DNA of 64,000 bases from Streptomyces collinus. Lineage in GTDB: Bacteria > Actinomycetota > Actinomycetes > Streptomycetales > Streptomycetaceae. The first letter of the stretch is position 1; every line of letters begins with the position of its first letter. The stretch is from the NCBI RefSeq assembly GCF_031348265.1, contig NZ_CP133771.1, positions 7,936,001 to 8,000,000 of the forward strand, written 5' to 3'. Of this stretch, positions 34,085 to 44,159 are shown in pieces. Under the pieces are notes generated by a model. It searched no databases. It was not told the DNA's origin and was given only the letters and a program-made list of their open reading frames with translations. The translations under genes were made by a program, and so were the position numbers.

Positions 34085-36225
34085 CCGCGGAACCGGACGG
34101 GCCGGAGGACAGACTGCGCAGATTCGCGACGATCTGGAGCCGGGCCGTCTTCCCGGTGACCTCGACGTCGTCGACCCGCACCGAGTTCGAGGAACATCTG
34201 CTGCCCCTGGCCCGGCGGCTGAGCGAGGCGCTGCTGGCCCGGGCCTTCGACTCCGACGCGGGCAGGGCCGTCGGCGCCGCCCTCGTGGACGCGCACTGCA
34301 CCGACCCGGAGGCGCTCAGCCGCACCCTGGACTGCGTCGACGCGTACCTGGTCCTGTACTGCGGCGGCGGCGGCGACCAGGAGGACCTGCGGGCCCGGTG
34401 CGCGCGGCTCCAGCACGCGATGGCCGCCGGCTTCGCCCGGGCGCTGCGTGAGCGGACCCTGGCCGAGCAGGAGGCCATCGCACAGGCCGCCCTCCAGGCG
34501 CAGGGCGTGGTGGCCCAGGCCCTGCACGCCAGCGAGGCGCGTTTCCGCGCCGTCTTCGAGGGCGCGGCCATAGGCATCGGCATGGCCGACCTCGACGGCA
34601 ACATATTGCAGGTCAACGGCGCGCTGCTGCGCATGTTCGGGGTCTCCGACCAGACGCTGCGCAGCCGCAACGTCCGCGAGTGGACCCACCCCGACGACGC
34701 TCCGCAGACCTGGCGGCTCTACGACGAACTCGTGCGGGGCGACCGGGAGCACTACCACCTGGAGAAGGCGTTCTACCGGCCCGACGGAACCGTCCTGTGG
34801 ACCAATCTGACGGTCTCCCTGCTGCGGGACGCCGACGGCGAACCCCAGTACCAGCTCGCCCTCATGGAGGACACCACCGAGCGGCGGCTGCTCAACCTGC
34901 GGCTGCGCTACGAGGCCACGCACGACGCGCTGACGGGCCTGCCGAACCGCACGTTCTTCTTCGAGCGCTTGGAGAAGGCACTGGGCGCCGGGGAAGGCCG
35001 GCGGTTCGGCCTGTGCTACCTGGACCTCGACGGTTTCAAGACGATCAACGACAGCCTCGGCCACGCCGCCGGCGACCGGCTGCTGGTGGAGGTCGCCGAC
35101 CGGCTGCAGTCCTGCGCCACGGCGCCCGGCGAGATGGTCGCCCGGCTGGGCGGCGACGAGTTCGTGGCTCTGACCACCGGCCCCGAAACCCAGGGCGACG
35201 TCGACGAACTCGCCGGGCGCATCATGAACGCGCTGCTCGCGCCGATCAGCGTCGACGGCCGGGAACTGACCGTGCGCGGCAGCATCGGCATCGTCGAGGG
35301 CCCGGCAGGGGAACGCAGCCCGGCGGAGGTGCTGCGCAGCGCGGACATCACCATGTACCGGGCCAAGTCGGCGGGCGGCAACCGCTTCGAACTCGCCGAC
35401 CCGGAGGCGGACGCCCGGGCCATCACCCGGCACGGCCTGACCACGGCGCTGCCGACGGCGCTGGAGCGCGGCGAGTTCTTCATCGAGTACCAGCCGCTGG
35501 TCCATCTCGGCGACGGCAGCGTCCGGGGCGCCGAGGCCCTGGTGCGCTGGCTGCATCCGCAGCACGGTGTGCTCGGGCCGGACCGTTTCATCCCGCTCGC
35601 GGAGCACACGGGCCTGATCGTGCCGCTGGGCCGGTGGGTGCTGGAGCAGTCGGTGCGCCAGGCCCGGGAGTGGCGGGAACTGCACGGCGGCGCCGACGCG
35701 ATGGGGCCGCTGCGGATCAACGTCAACCTGTCGCCGTGCCAGTTGACGCATCCCGGTCTGGTCCAGGACACGGTCGACATCCTGGAGCGCACGGGCGTCG
35801 AGCCCGACGCGCTGTGCCTGGAGGTCACGGAGTCGGCGCTGATCGGCGCGGACGACGATCTGCTGAAGCCGCTGCGGCGGCTGGCGGAGATGGGCGTCGA
35901 CATCGCCCTGGACGACTTCGGGACGGGCTACTCCAACCTCGCCAACCTGCGCCGGCTGCCGGTCAGCATCCTGAAGCTGGACCGGTCCTTCACCCAGAGC
36001 ATGCAGCAGTTCCCGGCCGACCCCGTCGACCTCAAGATCGTCGAGGGCATCGTCTCCCTGGCCCACAGCCTGGACCTGACGGTGACGGTGGAAGGCGTGG
36101 AGACGGGTGCCCAGGCCGAACAACTCCGCATACTCGGCTGCGACACGGCCCAGGGGTGGTACTACGCCCGCCCTGGCCCCCCGGAGAGGCTCCACGAACT
36201 GGCCCTGGTGGACGCGACGGGCTGA
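34081..36225 (+). CDS. rmdA: PAS-GGDEF-EAL c-di-GMP turnover protein (RmdA-like)
   Basis: The 714-residue protein has an N-terminal helical region, a PAS domain (about 152-272), a GGDEF domain (about 280-440) with intact RLGGDEF at 355-361, and an EAL domain (about 455-705) with GAEALVRW at 483-490 and DDFGTGYSNL near 620. Both catalytic signatures are present, so it could make and break c-di-GMP. S. coelicolor RmdA, a phosphodiesterase affecting development, has this architecture, and its neighbours as I recall match this locus; the gene name rests on that. It is coupled to the methyltransferase gene by a four-base overlap. No membrane segment is seen. Confidence 0.85.
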   Translation: MTAEPDGPEDRLRRFATIWSRAVFPVTSTSSTRTEFEEHLLPLARRLSEALLARAFDSDAGRAVGAALVDAHCTDPEALSRTLDCVDAYLVLYCGGGGDQEDLRARCARLQHAMAAGFARALRERTLAEQEAIAQAALQAQGVVAQALHASEARFRAVFEGAAIGIGMADLDGNILQVNGALLRMFGVSDQTLRSRNVREWTHPDDAPQTWRLYDELVRGDREHYHLEKAFYRPDGTVLWTNLTVSLLRDADGEPQYQLALMEDTTERRLLNLRLRYEATHDALTGLPNRTFFFERLEKALGAGEGRRFGLCYLDLDGFKTINDSLGHAAGDRLLVEVADRLQSCATAPGEMVARLGGDEFVALTTGPETQGDVDELAGRIMNALLAPISVDGRELTVRGSIGIVEGPAGERSPAEVLRSADITMYRAKSAGGNRFELADPEADARAITRHGLTTALPTALERGEFFIEYQPLVHLGDGSVRGAEALVRWLHPQHGVLGPDRFIPLAEHTGLIVPLGRWVLEQSVRQAREWRELHGGADAMGPLRINVNLSPCQLTHPGLVQDTVDILERTGVEPDALCLEVTESALIGADDDLLKPLRRLAEMGVDIALDDFGTGYSNLANLRRLPVSILKLDRSFTQSMQQFPADPVDLKIVEGIVSLAHSLDLTVTVEGVETGAQAEQLRILGCDTAQGWYYARPGPPERLHELALVDATG

Positions 36226-36252
36226 CGCCCCTGGCCGCTGTGTGCGGCCGGG

Positions 36253-36867
36253 TCAGGAGCCCAGCCCGCGCAGCAGCAGCGCGAGACCGCCCAGAAACTC
36301 CCTGTCGGCACTGACCTTCCGGGCGTCTCGGGCGGTCTCGGTCATGTAGGGGAAGGCGTCGGGGGGCAGCTCGGTGATGGCGACCGTGCCCTCGCCCGAC
36401 AGGGGCCCGAGGTGCTCCAGCTGGATCGCGCCGATGACATAGCCGAGCAGGCCCCGCAGCGCGACCACCCGCTGGGCGCCGTCGAATCCGGCCTCCGCGA
36501 GCACGCCGAGCACGGACTCCGACCAGCGCAGCCCGGCGAGCGACCGGTGCCGGTGGGCGACGGTCAGGGGCACGATCTCCGGATGGGCCGCCACGGCGTC
36601 GCGCAGCCGCCGCACCAGGACCTCGACGCGGTCGTGCCAGTGGCCTCCGGGGCCGGGCGCTTCGGTGTCCACGGTTTCGAGCACGAGGTCGACGACCAGC
36701 CTTTCCAGCTCCTCGCGGTCGTCGACGTACCGGTAGAGCGACATGGTGCTCATGCCGAGTTCCTTCGCGACCGAGCGCATGGACAGCCCTGCGAGCCCGT
36801 CGCGGTCGATCACGGCGAGGGCGGCCGAGGCCAGCTGGGCGTGGCTGAGTGAGCGGGGACGTGGCAT
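36253..36867 (-). CDS. TetR-family regulator (TetR_C_1 type)
   Basis: The roughly 204-residue protein starts MPRPRSLSHAQLASAALAVI, with the helix-turn-helix at about 12-55 including LSMRSVAKELGMSTMSLYRY. The C-terminal domain resembles the TetR class (HWHDRVEVLVRRLRDAVAAH), which binds a small effector. An ATG three codons upstream (36876) is an alternative start. Two large inverted repeats lie between it and the divergent redox gene, so it very probably represses both itself and that gene. Confidence 0.87.
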   Translation of the reverse strand: MPRPRSLSHAQLASAALAVIDRDGLAGLSMRSVAKELGMSTMSLYRYVDDREELERLVVDLVLETVDTEAPGPGGHWHDRVEVLVRRLRDAVAAHPEIVPLTVAHRHRSLAGLRWSESVLGVLAEAGFDGAQRVVALRGLLGYVIGAIQLEHLGPLSGEGTVAITELPPDAFPYMTETARDARKVSADREFLGGLALLLRGLGS

Positions 36868-36880
36868 GACGCCCATGAGC

Positions 36881-36957
36881 GTACGCCATACGCCTACCTT
36901 GTTAGGTGTACGGCATACGCCTATCCTTCGTAGGAGTACGCCGTACACCTACGAAGG
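36881..36957. promoter_or_regulatory. Two nested inverted repeats, probable TetR operators
   Basis: Site 1: GTACGCCATACGCCTAC (36881-36897) faces TTAGGTGTACGGCATAC (36902-36918), an imperfect repeat. Site 2: CCTTCGTAGG (36925-36934) and CCTACGAAGG (36948-36957) are exact complements around a GTAC-GCC-GTAC-like centre. Site 2 overlaps the AAGGAG ribosome site of the gene at 36965, so a bound repressor would block it. Confidence 0.7.
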
Positions 36958-36964
36958 AGCGCCC

Positions 36965-37570
36965 ATGCTGATGCGCAGGCCCGCCCGGCCGTTACGGCCC
37001 GGCTCCACCGTCACCGGCCGCCGGTTCGACACCGTCTCGGGCGGCCCGGTCGGCGTCCCCGACCCCGACCGCTTGGTCCACCTCCAGTTCCGGCGGTTCG
37101 CCGGGTGTCCCGTGTGCCATCTGCACCTGCGGTCGGTGGTCCGCAGGCACGCGGAGATCGAGGCCGCAGGGGTCCGTGAGGTCGTGGTCTTCCACTCGTC
37201 CGCCGAGGAACTGCTCCGGCACACCGCCGACCTGCCCTTCGCGGTCGTCGCCGATCCCGGTAAGCGGCTGTACGCCGAGTTCGGCGTCGAGTCGGCTCCC
37301 CGGGCGCTGCTCAGTCCGCGCGCATGGGGGCCGGTCGTCGGGGCGGTGCTGCGCGGCGGATGGGAGGTCCTCCGCGGCCGCGAGCGGCTCCCCGCGACCC
37401 ACCAGCCCGGCGGCAGGCTCGGCCTGCCCGCCGACTTCCTGATCGGCACCGACGGCCGGATCCTCGCGGCCAAGTACGGTGAGCACGTCTACGATCAGTG
37501 GCCGGTCGACGAACTCCTGTTCCTGGCGTCCTCCCACCGGCCTGCCGCCGGCCGTCTCCCGGCGGGGTAG
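36965..37570 (+). CDS. Peroxiredoxin-like (AhpC/TSA) protein
   Basis: The 201-residue protein is a thioredoxin-fold redoxin: the strand VHLQFRRFAGCPVCHLHLRS near 35-53 holds a CPVC pair, followed by VVVFHSSAEELLRHTADLPF and VVADPGKRLYAEFGVE, which are typical of AhpC/TSA relatives. LPADFLIGTDGRILAAKYG closes the fold. A CxxC in place of the single peroxidatic Cys suggests a thiol-disulfide or Prx-like-2 type enzyme. The ATG sits five bases after AAGGAG inside the operator, directly opposite the TetR gene, its likely repressor. Substrate unknown. Confidence 0.82.
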   Translation: MLMRRPARPLRPGSTVTGRRFDTVSGGPVGVPDPDRLVHLQFRRFAGCPVCHLHLRSVVRRHAEIEAAGVREVVVFHSSAEELLRHTADLPFAVVADPGKRLYAEFGVESAPRALLSPRAWGPVVGAVLRGGWEVLRGRERLPATHQPGGRLGLPADFLIGTDGRILAAKYGEHVYDQWPVDELLFLASSHRPAAGRLPAG

Positions 37571-37655
37571 CCGCGGCGCCTGCGGCACGGCGCCGCGGAG
37601 CGGAACCACGCGCGTCGGGCGGCAGGTGCCGGGGCCTGCACAGGGACGGGCCGCC

Positions 37656-38540
37656 TCACCGCTCCAGCAGCATCCGCTGCAACTCCCGGGCGGCCCGGGG
37701 CGGCGCCACATCACTGCGATGCGCCAGCGCGATCACGCGATGCAGTCCGGGCCGGGCCAGCGGAGTCACCCGCAGCCCGCGCCCGGACCTCGCCGCCACC
37801 ATCCGCGGCACCACGGCCACCCCCAGCCCGGCCCGTACGAAACCCAGCACCGCGTCCATCTCCCCGCCCTCCACGGCGAAGTCGGGCTCGAAGCCCTCGG
37901 CGCGGCAGGCGGCCACGGTCAGCTCCCGCAGGTCGTACCCGTGCCGGAACATCACCAGCCGCTCACCCTCCAGGTCGGACACCCGCACCGTACGCCGCCC
38001 CTGGCCGGGCCTCGGCGCGTCCGGGGACGAGACCACGACCAGGTCCTCCCGCAGCAGCTCGACCGTGGTCAGCGCCGGCGCGGGCGTCGGCAGCGGCAGC
38101 ACGACGAGGGCCAGATCCAACGCGCCCCGTGCCAGCTCCCGCACCAGGTCGTGCGAGCCGCCCTCCTCGATCATCAGGCGGACCCCCGGATAGCGGTCGT
38201 GAAAGGCCCGCAGCACATCCGGCAGCAGACCAGTGCACACACTCGGCGTCGCCCCCAGCCGCACCCGGCCGCTGCGCAGCTGCACCAGCTCCTGCACCTC
38301 GTGCCGCGCCGTGTCCGCGTCGGCCAGGATGCGCCGGGCCAGCGGAAGGAGCGCCTCCCCGGCGTCCGTGAGCGTGATGTTGCCGCGGGCGCGCAGGAAC
38401 AGGTCCGCTCCCAACTCCCGCTCCAGCGCCTTGATCTGCTGCGACAGCGACGGCTGCGCGACATGGACCAGATCGGCGGCCCGGGTGAAGTGCCGGGTCT
38501 CGGCGACGGCCACGAAGTACTGGAGCTGCTGGAACTGCAT
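37656..38540 (-). CDS. LysR-family transcriptional regulator
   Basis: The 294-residue protein has the N-terminal winged helix MQFQQLQYFVAVAETRHFTR ... QPSLSQQIKALERELGADLF (about 1-60) and a C-terminal substrate-binding domain (about 90-290). The start is the ATG at 38538-38540; longer in-frame sequence crosses the intergenic region. It is divergent from the succinate dehydrogenase operon with a T-N11-A site in the 80-base gap, so it probably controls sdhCAB. Its effector may be a C4 acid, which is inference only. Confidence 0.9.
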   Translation of the reverse strand: MQFQQLQYFVAVAETRHFTRAADLVHVAQPSLSQQIKALERELGADLFLRARGNITLTDAGEALLPLARRILADADTARHEVQELVQLRSGRVRLGATPSVCTGLLPDVLRAFHDRYPGVRLMIEEGGSHDLVRELARGALDLALVVLPLPTPAPALTTVELLREDLVVVSSPDAPRPGQGRRTVRVSDLEGERLVMFRHGYDLRELTVAACRAEGFEPDFAVEGGEMDAVLGFVRAGLGVAVVPRMVAARSGRGLRVTPLARPGLHRVIALAHRSDVAPPRAARELQRMLLER

Positions 38541-38549
38541 ACTCCTACG

Positions 38550-38564
38550 ATAGCCCCGGCCTAT
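38550..38564. promoter_or_regulatory. LysR-type operator (T-N11-A)
   Basis: ATAG-CCCCGGC-CTAT is an inverted repeat that contains the T-N11-A arrangement typical of LysR sites. It begins ten bases upstream of the lysR start and lies about 60 bases before sdhC. Confidence 0.55.
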
Positions 38565-38622
38565 GGATTCAAGCCGGACCATGTCTTGGACCGATCGGCT
38601 GCACGTCCGTAGCGTGCTGCGC

Positions 38623-39327
38623 ATGGCTCTGGCAACGCGGACGGACCGACGGCCGTCCCTCGCACGCACCGTGTGGGACTCCACCGTCGGCAAGAAGACC
38701 GTGATGGCGGTCAGTGGTCTGATCATGCTGCTGTACCTGGTCGTCCACATGATCGGAAACCTGAAGATCTTCTTCGGGGCGGGCGAGTTCAACCACTACG
38801 CGCACTGGCTGCGCACGGTCGGCGAGCCGTTCATGCACTACGAGTGGACGCTCTGGCTCGTCCGGATCGTGCTGGTCGTCGCCGTCGTCGCGCACGCCAC
38901 CTCTGCCTACCAGCTCAGCCGGCGCGACATCAGGGCACGGCCGAGCAAGTACGTGCACAAGAAGGCACGGGCCTCCTACGCCACCCGCACCATGCGGTGG
39001 GGCGGCATCATCCTCGGCCTGTTCATCGTCTGGCACATCCTCGACCTGACGACCGGCACCGTGCACCCCGGCTTCCAGCCCGGCCACCCGTACCAGAACG
39101 TCGTGGACACCTTCTCCACCTGGTACGGCAACGTCGTCTACATCGTCGCGATGCTCGCCCTCGGCCTGCACGTCCGGCACGGCTTCTGGAGCGCGGCCCA
39201 GACCCTCGGCGTGGGCAGCCGCACCCGCGACCGCGTCCTCAAGACCGTGGCCAACGTCCTCGCGCTGCTGCTCACGGCCGGCTTCATCGCCGTACCCGTG
39301 GGCGTCATGACCGGAGTGGTGAGCTGA
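38623..39327 (+). CDS. sdhC: Succinate dehydrogenase cytochrome b subunit
   Basis: The 234-residue membrane protein has five hydrophobic segments, as in the single-subunit b558-type anchors of Bacillus and actinobacteria. Segments include TVMAVSGLIMLLYLVVHMIG, WLVRIVLVVAVVAHATSAYQ and IILGLFIVWHILDL, with histidines (VVHM, VAHAT, VWHI, LGLHVRHG) able to bind two hemes. It anchors SdhAB and passes electrons to menaquinone. The ATG at 38623 is preferred because MALATRTDRRPSLARTVWDS fits the family; an earlier ATG at 38563 lies in the operator. No strong ribosome site is visible. It ends two bases before sdhA. Confidence 0.88.
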   Translation: MALATRTDRRPSLARTVWDSTVGKKTVMAVSGLIMLLYLVVHMIGNLKIFFGAGEFNHYAHWLRTVGEPFMHYEWTLWLVRIVLVVAVVAHATSAYQLSRRDIRARPSKYVHKKARASYATRTMRWGGIILGLFIVWHILDLTTGTVHPGFQPGHPYQNVVDTFSTWYGNVVYIVAMLALGLHVRHGFWSAAQTLGVGSRTRDRVLKTVANVLALLLTAGFIAVPVGVMTGVVS

Positions 39328-39329
39328 AC

Positions 39330-41275
<1,946 letters not shown>

Positions 41276-41279
<4 letters not shown>

Positions 41280-42022
41280 AGCTCACCCTGCGCGTCTGGC
41301 GGCAGCAGAACGCCGACGCCGACGGCACCATGTCCACGTACGAGGTGGACGGGATCTCGCCCGACATGTCGTTCCTGGAGATGCTCGACACGCTCAACGA
41401 GGAACTCATCGTCAAGGGCGACGACCCGGTCGCCTTCGACCACGACTGCCGCGAGGGCATCTGCGGCGCGTGCTCGCTCGTCATCAACGGCGACGCGCAC
41501 GGTCCCGAGCGGACGACGACCTGCCAGCTGCACATGCGGTCGTTCCAGGACGGCGACACGATCGACGTCGAGCCGTGGCGGGCGTCGGCGTTCCCGGTGA
41601 TCAAGGATCTCGTCGTGGACCGGTCGGCCTTCGACCGGATCATCCAGGCCGGCGGGTACATCACCGCGCCGACGGGAGCGGCTCCCGAGGCGCACGCCAC
41701 GCCGGTGCCGAAGCCGGATGCCGACTTCGCCTTCGAGCACGCCGAGTGCATCGGGTGCGGGGCGTGCGTGGCGGCCTGCCCGAACGGGGCGGCCATGCTG
41801 TTCACCTCGGCGAAGATCAACCATCTCAACGTGCTGCCGCAGGGGGCGCCCGAGCGTGAGACGCGGGTGCTGGACATGGTGGAGCAGATGGACGAGGAGG
41901 GGTTCGGGGGGTGCACGCTCGCGGGCGAGTGCGCCACCGCCTGCCCGAAGGGCATCCCGTTGATGTCCATCACGAGCATGAACAAGGAGTGGCTGCGGGC
42001 CGCGCGGAAGGCCAAGCGGTAG
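41276..42022 (+). CDS. sdhB: Succinate dehydrogenase iron-sulfur subunit
   Basis: The 248-residue protein carries all cysteine clusters: DCREGICGACSLVINGDAHG with a later TTTCQL for the [2Fe-2S] site, HAECIGCGACVAACPNGA and LAGECATACPKGIPL for the [4Fe-4S] and [3Fe-4S] sites. It passes electrons from SdhA to the heme anchor. The start overlaps the sdhA stop. A hairpin at 42132-42161 follows and probably ends the operon. Since Streptomyces usually encode another SDH elsewhere, this may be the alternative copy, but that cannot be seen here. Confidence 0.93.
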
Positions 42023-42131
42023 TGCCGTAGGGGCTCGGTGCTTCGGCGGCTGCGGGTGCGTCGTGGTTGATCACGCTGTTCCCCGCCCCCCAGGGGGTTG
42101 CAGTGAACGTTCGCCGGTAGGTGCGGACGGG

Positions 42132-42161
42132 CGGGGCCGGGAGTGGTGCTCTCCGGCCCCG
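42132..42161. terminator. Hairpin between sdhB and gvpK
   Basis: CGGGGCCGG (42132-42140) pairs with CCGGCCCCG (42153-42161), and the inner GAG/CTC can extend the stem. It lies between the converging sdh and gas vesicle operons and can serve both. Confidence 0.65.
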
Positions 42162-42176
42162 TCTCGCGTCTGTCCG

Positions 42177-42470
42177 TCACGGGCCGGGATCGGCCAGGAG
42201 AGGGCCCAGCGGGCCGAGGTCCAGGTTGAGGTCGCTGCGCCGCAGCCCGTGCTGCTCGCACAACTCGTCCATGCGCTCGTCCAGCAGCATCAGCGCGGTG
42301 CCGAGCCGGTCCTCCTGCTCGGCGCTGAGCGTCCCCTCGTCGAACCGGCGCACCGCCTGACGCTCCATGAGCTGCCGCAGGAGCTCCACCACGGTCAGTA
42401 CCAGAGCCGCCAGATCGTTCGTGACCCGCTCGGGGTCGAGGTCCAGCGCGTGGGTGCGCGGCGCGGTCAC
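42177..42470 (-). CDS. gvpK: Gas vesicle protein GvpK
   Basis: The 97-residue protein reads HALDLDPERVTNDLAALVLT, then VELLRQLMERQAVRRFDEGT and RLGTALMLLDERMDELCEQH, the helical core of the GvpK family, a minor protein needed for vesicle assembly. The start is the GTG at 42468-42470, which overlaps the stop of the preceding gene (GTGA); further upstream in-frame sequence is Arg-rich and unlikely. It is the last gene of the gvp operon. Confidence 0.85.
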   Translation of the reverse strand: MTAPRTHALDLDPERVTNDLAALVLTVVELLRQLMERQAVRRFDEGTLSAEQEDRLGTALMLLDERMDELCEQHGLRRSDLNLDLGPLGPLLADPGP

Positions 42471-42715
42471 AGCGGCCCGCTGTCCGGCCAGGGCGCGGGC
42501 ACCCGCTCGCCGACCGACGCCAGCAGGGCGTGCAGCGAGATCCGCACCAGCGGTACGTCGGCGATGGCCAGCACCAGGTCGCCGCTGACCACGACACCGG
42601 TCGCCAGCACCCGGTCGAGCAGATCGACGAGCGGCACGCCCACCGGCGCGTACGGCTCCGGGCCGTCCCATGGCACCCCCGCGCGGCCGGCGCCGCCGGC
42701 GACCGGCACGGTCAT
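42467..42715 (-). CDS. gvpS: Gas vesicle structural-type protein GvpS (GvpA family)
   Basis: The 82-residue protein contains a GvpA-type core: VGVPLVDLLDRVLATGVVVS then GDLVLAIADVPLVRISLHAL, the alpha-beta-beta-alpha pattern of shell proteins. It is a paralogue of the main GvpA and, by position between gvpL and gvpK, corresponds to GvpS of other Streptomyces clusters. The ATG overlaps the gvpL stop (ATGA). Confidence 0.8.
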   Translation of the reverse strand: MTVPVAGGAGRAGVPWDGPEPYAPVGVPLVDLLDRVLATGVVVSGDLVLAIADVPLVRISLHALLASVGERVPAPWPDSGPL

Positions 42716-43554
42716 GCGTGGACCTCCCGGGGCGCGGCGCTCTCCACCTCGTCCGGCCGGGCGAAGGAGTACGGGATCCACGGGCCCGACACGGTCACCT
42801 CCACGGCCGAACGACTTGCTTCGCGCGCCAGTTCACCGACGGCCCGGGCAAACTCGGCGCGCTGCCCGTCGTCCACCAGATAGGCCGCGTTGAGCAGTTG
42901 GGGGACGCTCGTGCCGGTCAGCTGCTCGCTCTGCGGCCGGTGCCGCGTCGCGGCGACGGCATGGCGCCGCAGCTCCCGTTCGACGGCGTGGGCCTGCTCC
43001 AGGGCCCGTTCGCGCGCCTCGCGCTCGGTGCGCCGCCGGGCGCTCGCCCGGCGCAGATAGGACCGCCCGTCGGCCGGCCCGTCCGCGGCGGCAGTGCCCG
43101 CCTGCGCGGTGCCCGGCCCGTGCACCTTCACCGCCCACTCGGTACGGTCGCGCAGCCGGTCCAGCAGGGTGCGCAGGGACGCCTCCCGGGCGGCCAGGGC
43201 CCGTACGGCGTTGCGGTCGTCCCGATACAGCGTCGCCATCGGCAGGGGCACGACGGGGCCCGTGCTCGCGGCCGTCTCCACGGCCCGGTGGTGGGCGCGG
43301 GCGCAGCGCTCCAGCTCCGCGGGCCGGTTGAGCCGCTGTGCGAGCGCCTCCTCGCCGAAGTCCGCCGCGGGAACGTCCTGCACGAGCAGATGCAGCGGAC
43401 CCGCCGCCAGGACCCGCAGCGGACCACCGCCGTCATGGCCGGGCGTCACCGTGACGACCTCGTCCGGCGGCGGCGTTTCCGTCACGGCGAACACGCAGGT
43501 GACGGCGGGGCGCGGCACGACTGCTTCCCCGGCGCCGACCCGGGCCGTGCTCAT
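42712..43554 (-). CDS. gvpL: Gas vesicle protein GvpL (GvpF/L family)
   Basis: The 280-residue protein is a GvpF/GvpL-family member: it has VTCVFAVTETPPPDE at the start, HHRAVETAASTGPVVPLPMA in the middle (the RHAEVV...VLPVRFG-like core), a long charged helix (about 165-200) and a second domain ending VEVTVSGPWIPYSFA. These proteins bind GvpA and aid nucleation. It overlaps the genes on both sides by four bases. It is more divergent than the GvpF-like protein encoded upstream. Confidence 0.82.
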   Translation of the reverse strand: MSTARVGAGEAVVPRPAVTCVFAVTETPPPDEVVTVTPGHDGGGPLRVLAAGPLHLLVQDVPAADFGEEALAQRLNRPAELERCARAHHRAVETAASTGPVVPLPMATLYRDDRNAVRALAAREASLRTLLDRLRDRTEWAVKVHGPGTAQAGTAAADGPADGRSYLRRASARRRTEREARERALEQAHAVERELRRHAVAATRHRPQSEQLTGTSVPQLLNAAYLVDDGQRAEFARAVGELAREASRSAVEVTVSGPWIPYSFARPDEVESAAPREVHA

Positions 43555-43895
43555 CGGGCCTCCTCCGTGGTGTCGGGGCCGGCTTCCTCCAGGGCGTCGA
43601 GGCGGGCGCGCAGCCGCGCGTTCTCCTCGGTCAGTGCGTCACGAGCGGCGCGTGAGGACAGCGCCGGGTCCGTCTCCCACCAGTCGATGCCCGCCTTCTT
43701 GGCCGTCTCGACCGAGGCGATGAACAGGCGCAGCCGGATGGTGAGCAGTTCGATGTCGAGCAGGTCGATCTTGATGTCGCCCGCGATGACGATGCCCTTG
43801 TCCAGGACGCGTTCGAGCAGGTCCGCGAGGCTTCCGGACGGCGGCCCGGCCGGCTGCGCCCCCGGAGCCGCGGGCCACGTGCCGAGGTCGGTCAC
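43551..43895 (-). CDS. gvpJ: Gas vesicle structural-type protein GvpJ (GvpA family)
   Basis: The 114-residue protein has the GvpA-like core SLADLLERVLDKGIVIAGDI and IKIDLLDIELLTIRLRLFIA, followed by VETAKKAGIDWWETDP and a C-terminal coiled helix (EENARLRARLDALEE). This is typical of the minor shell protein GvpJ. Its GTG overlaps the gvpG stop. The order O-A-F-G-J-L-S-K supports the name. Confidence 0.82.
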   Translation of the reverse strand: MTDLGTWPAAPGAQPAGPPSGSLADLLERVLDKGIVIAGDIKIDLLDIELLTIRLRLFIASVETAKKAGIDWWETDPALSSRAARDALTEENARLRARLDALEEAGPDTTEEAR

Positions 43896-44155
43896 AAGGC
43901 ACCTCCGACGGGCCGGCCACCGGTGTAGCGCACAGGACTGTCGAGGCGTGCGAGCAACCGCTCCTCCTCTTCCTCGAAGGCCGCCTCGTCGATGGCGCCC
44001 TCTTCCAGGGCCCTGTTGAGCTCCGCCAGCCGTGCCTGCACCGCCCGCGGGTCGCCGCTCTGGCGTTCGGCCTCCCGCAGCAGGTGGTCGGCGACCCAGA
44101 GCGTGCCGCGCACCGGGGCCAGCGGCAGCAGCAGGAGCCCGCTCACGAGTCCCAC
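43892..44155 (-). CDS. gvpG: Gas vesicle protein GvpG
   Basis: The 87-residue protein matches GvpG: MGLVSGLLLLPLAPVRGTLW at the start, then VADHLLREAERQSGDP and LAELNRALEEGAIDEAAFEE, ending EEERLLARLD. It is an assembly accessory protein. The start is GTG, four bases after the gvpF stop. Confidence 0.87.
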   Translation of the reverse strand: MGLVSGLLLLPLAPVRGTLWVADHLLREAERQSGDPRAVQARLAELNRALEEGAIDEAAFEEEEERLLARLDSPVRYTGGRPVGGAL

Positions 44156-44159
44156 CGGG

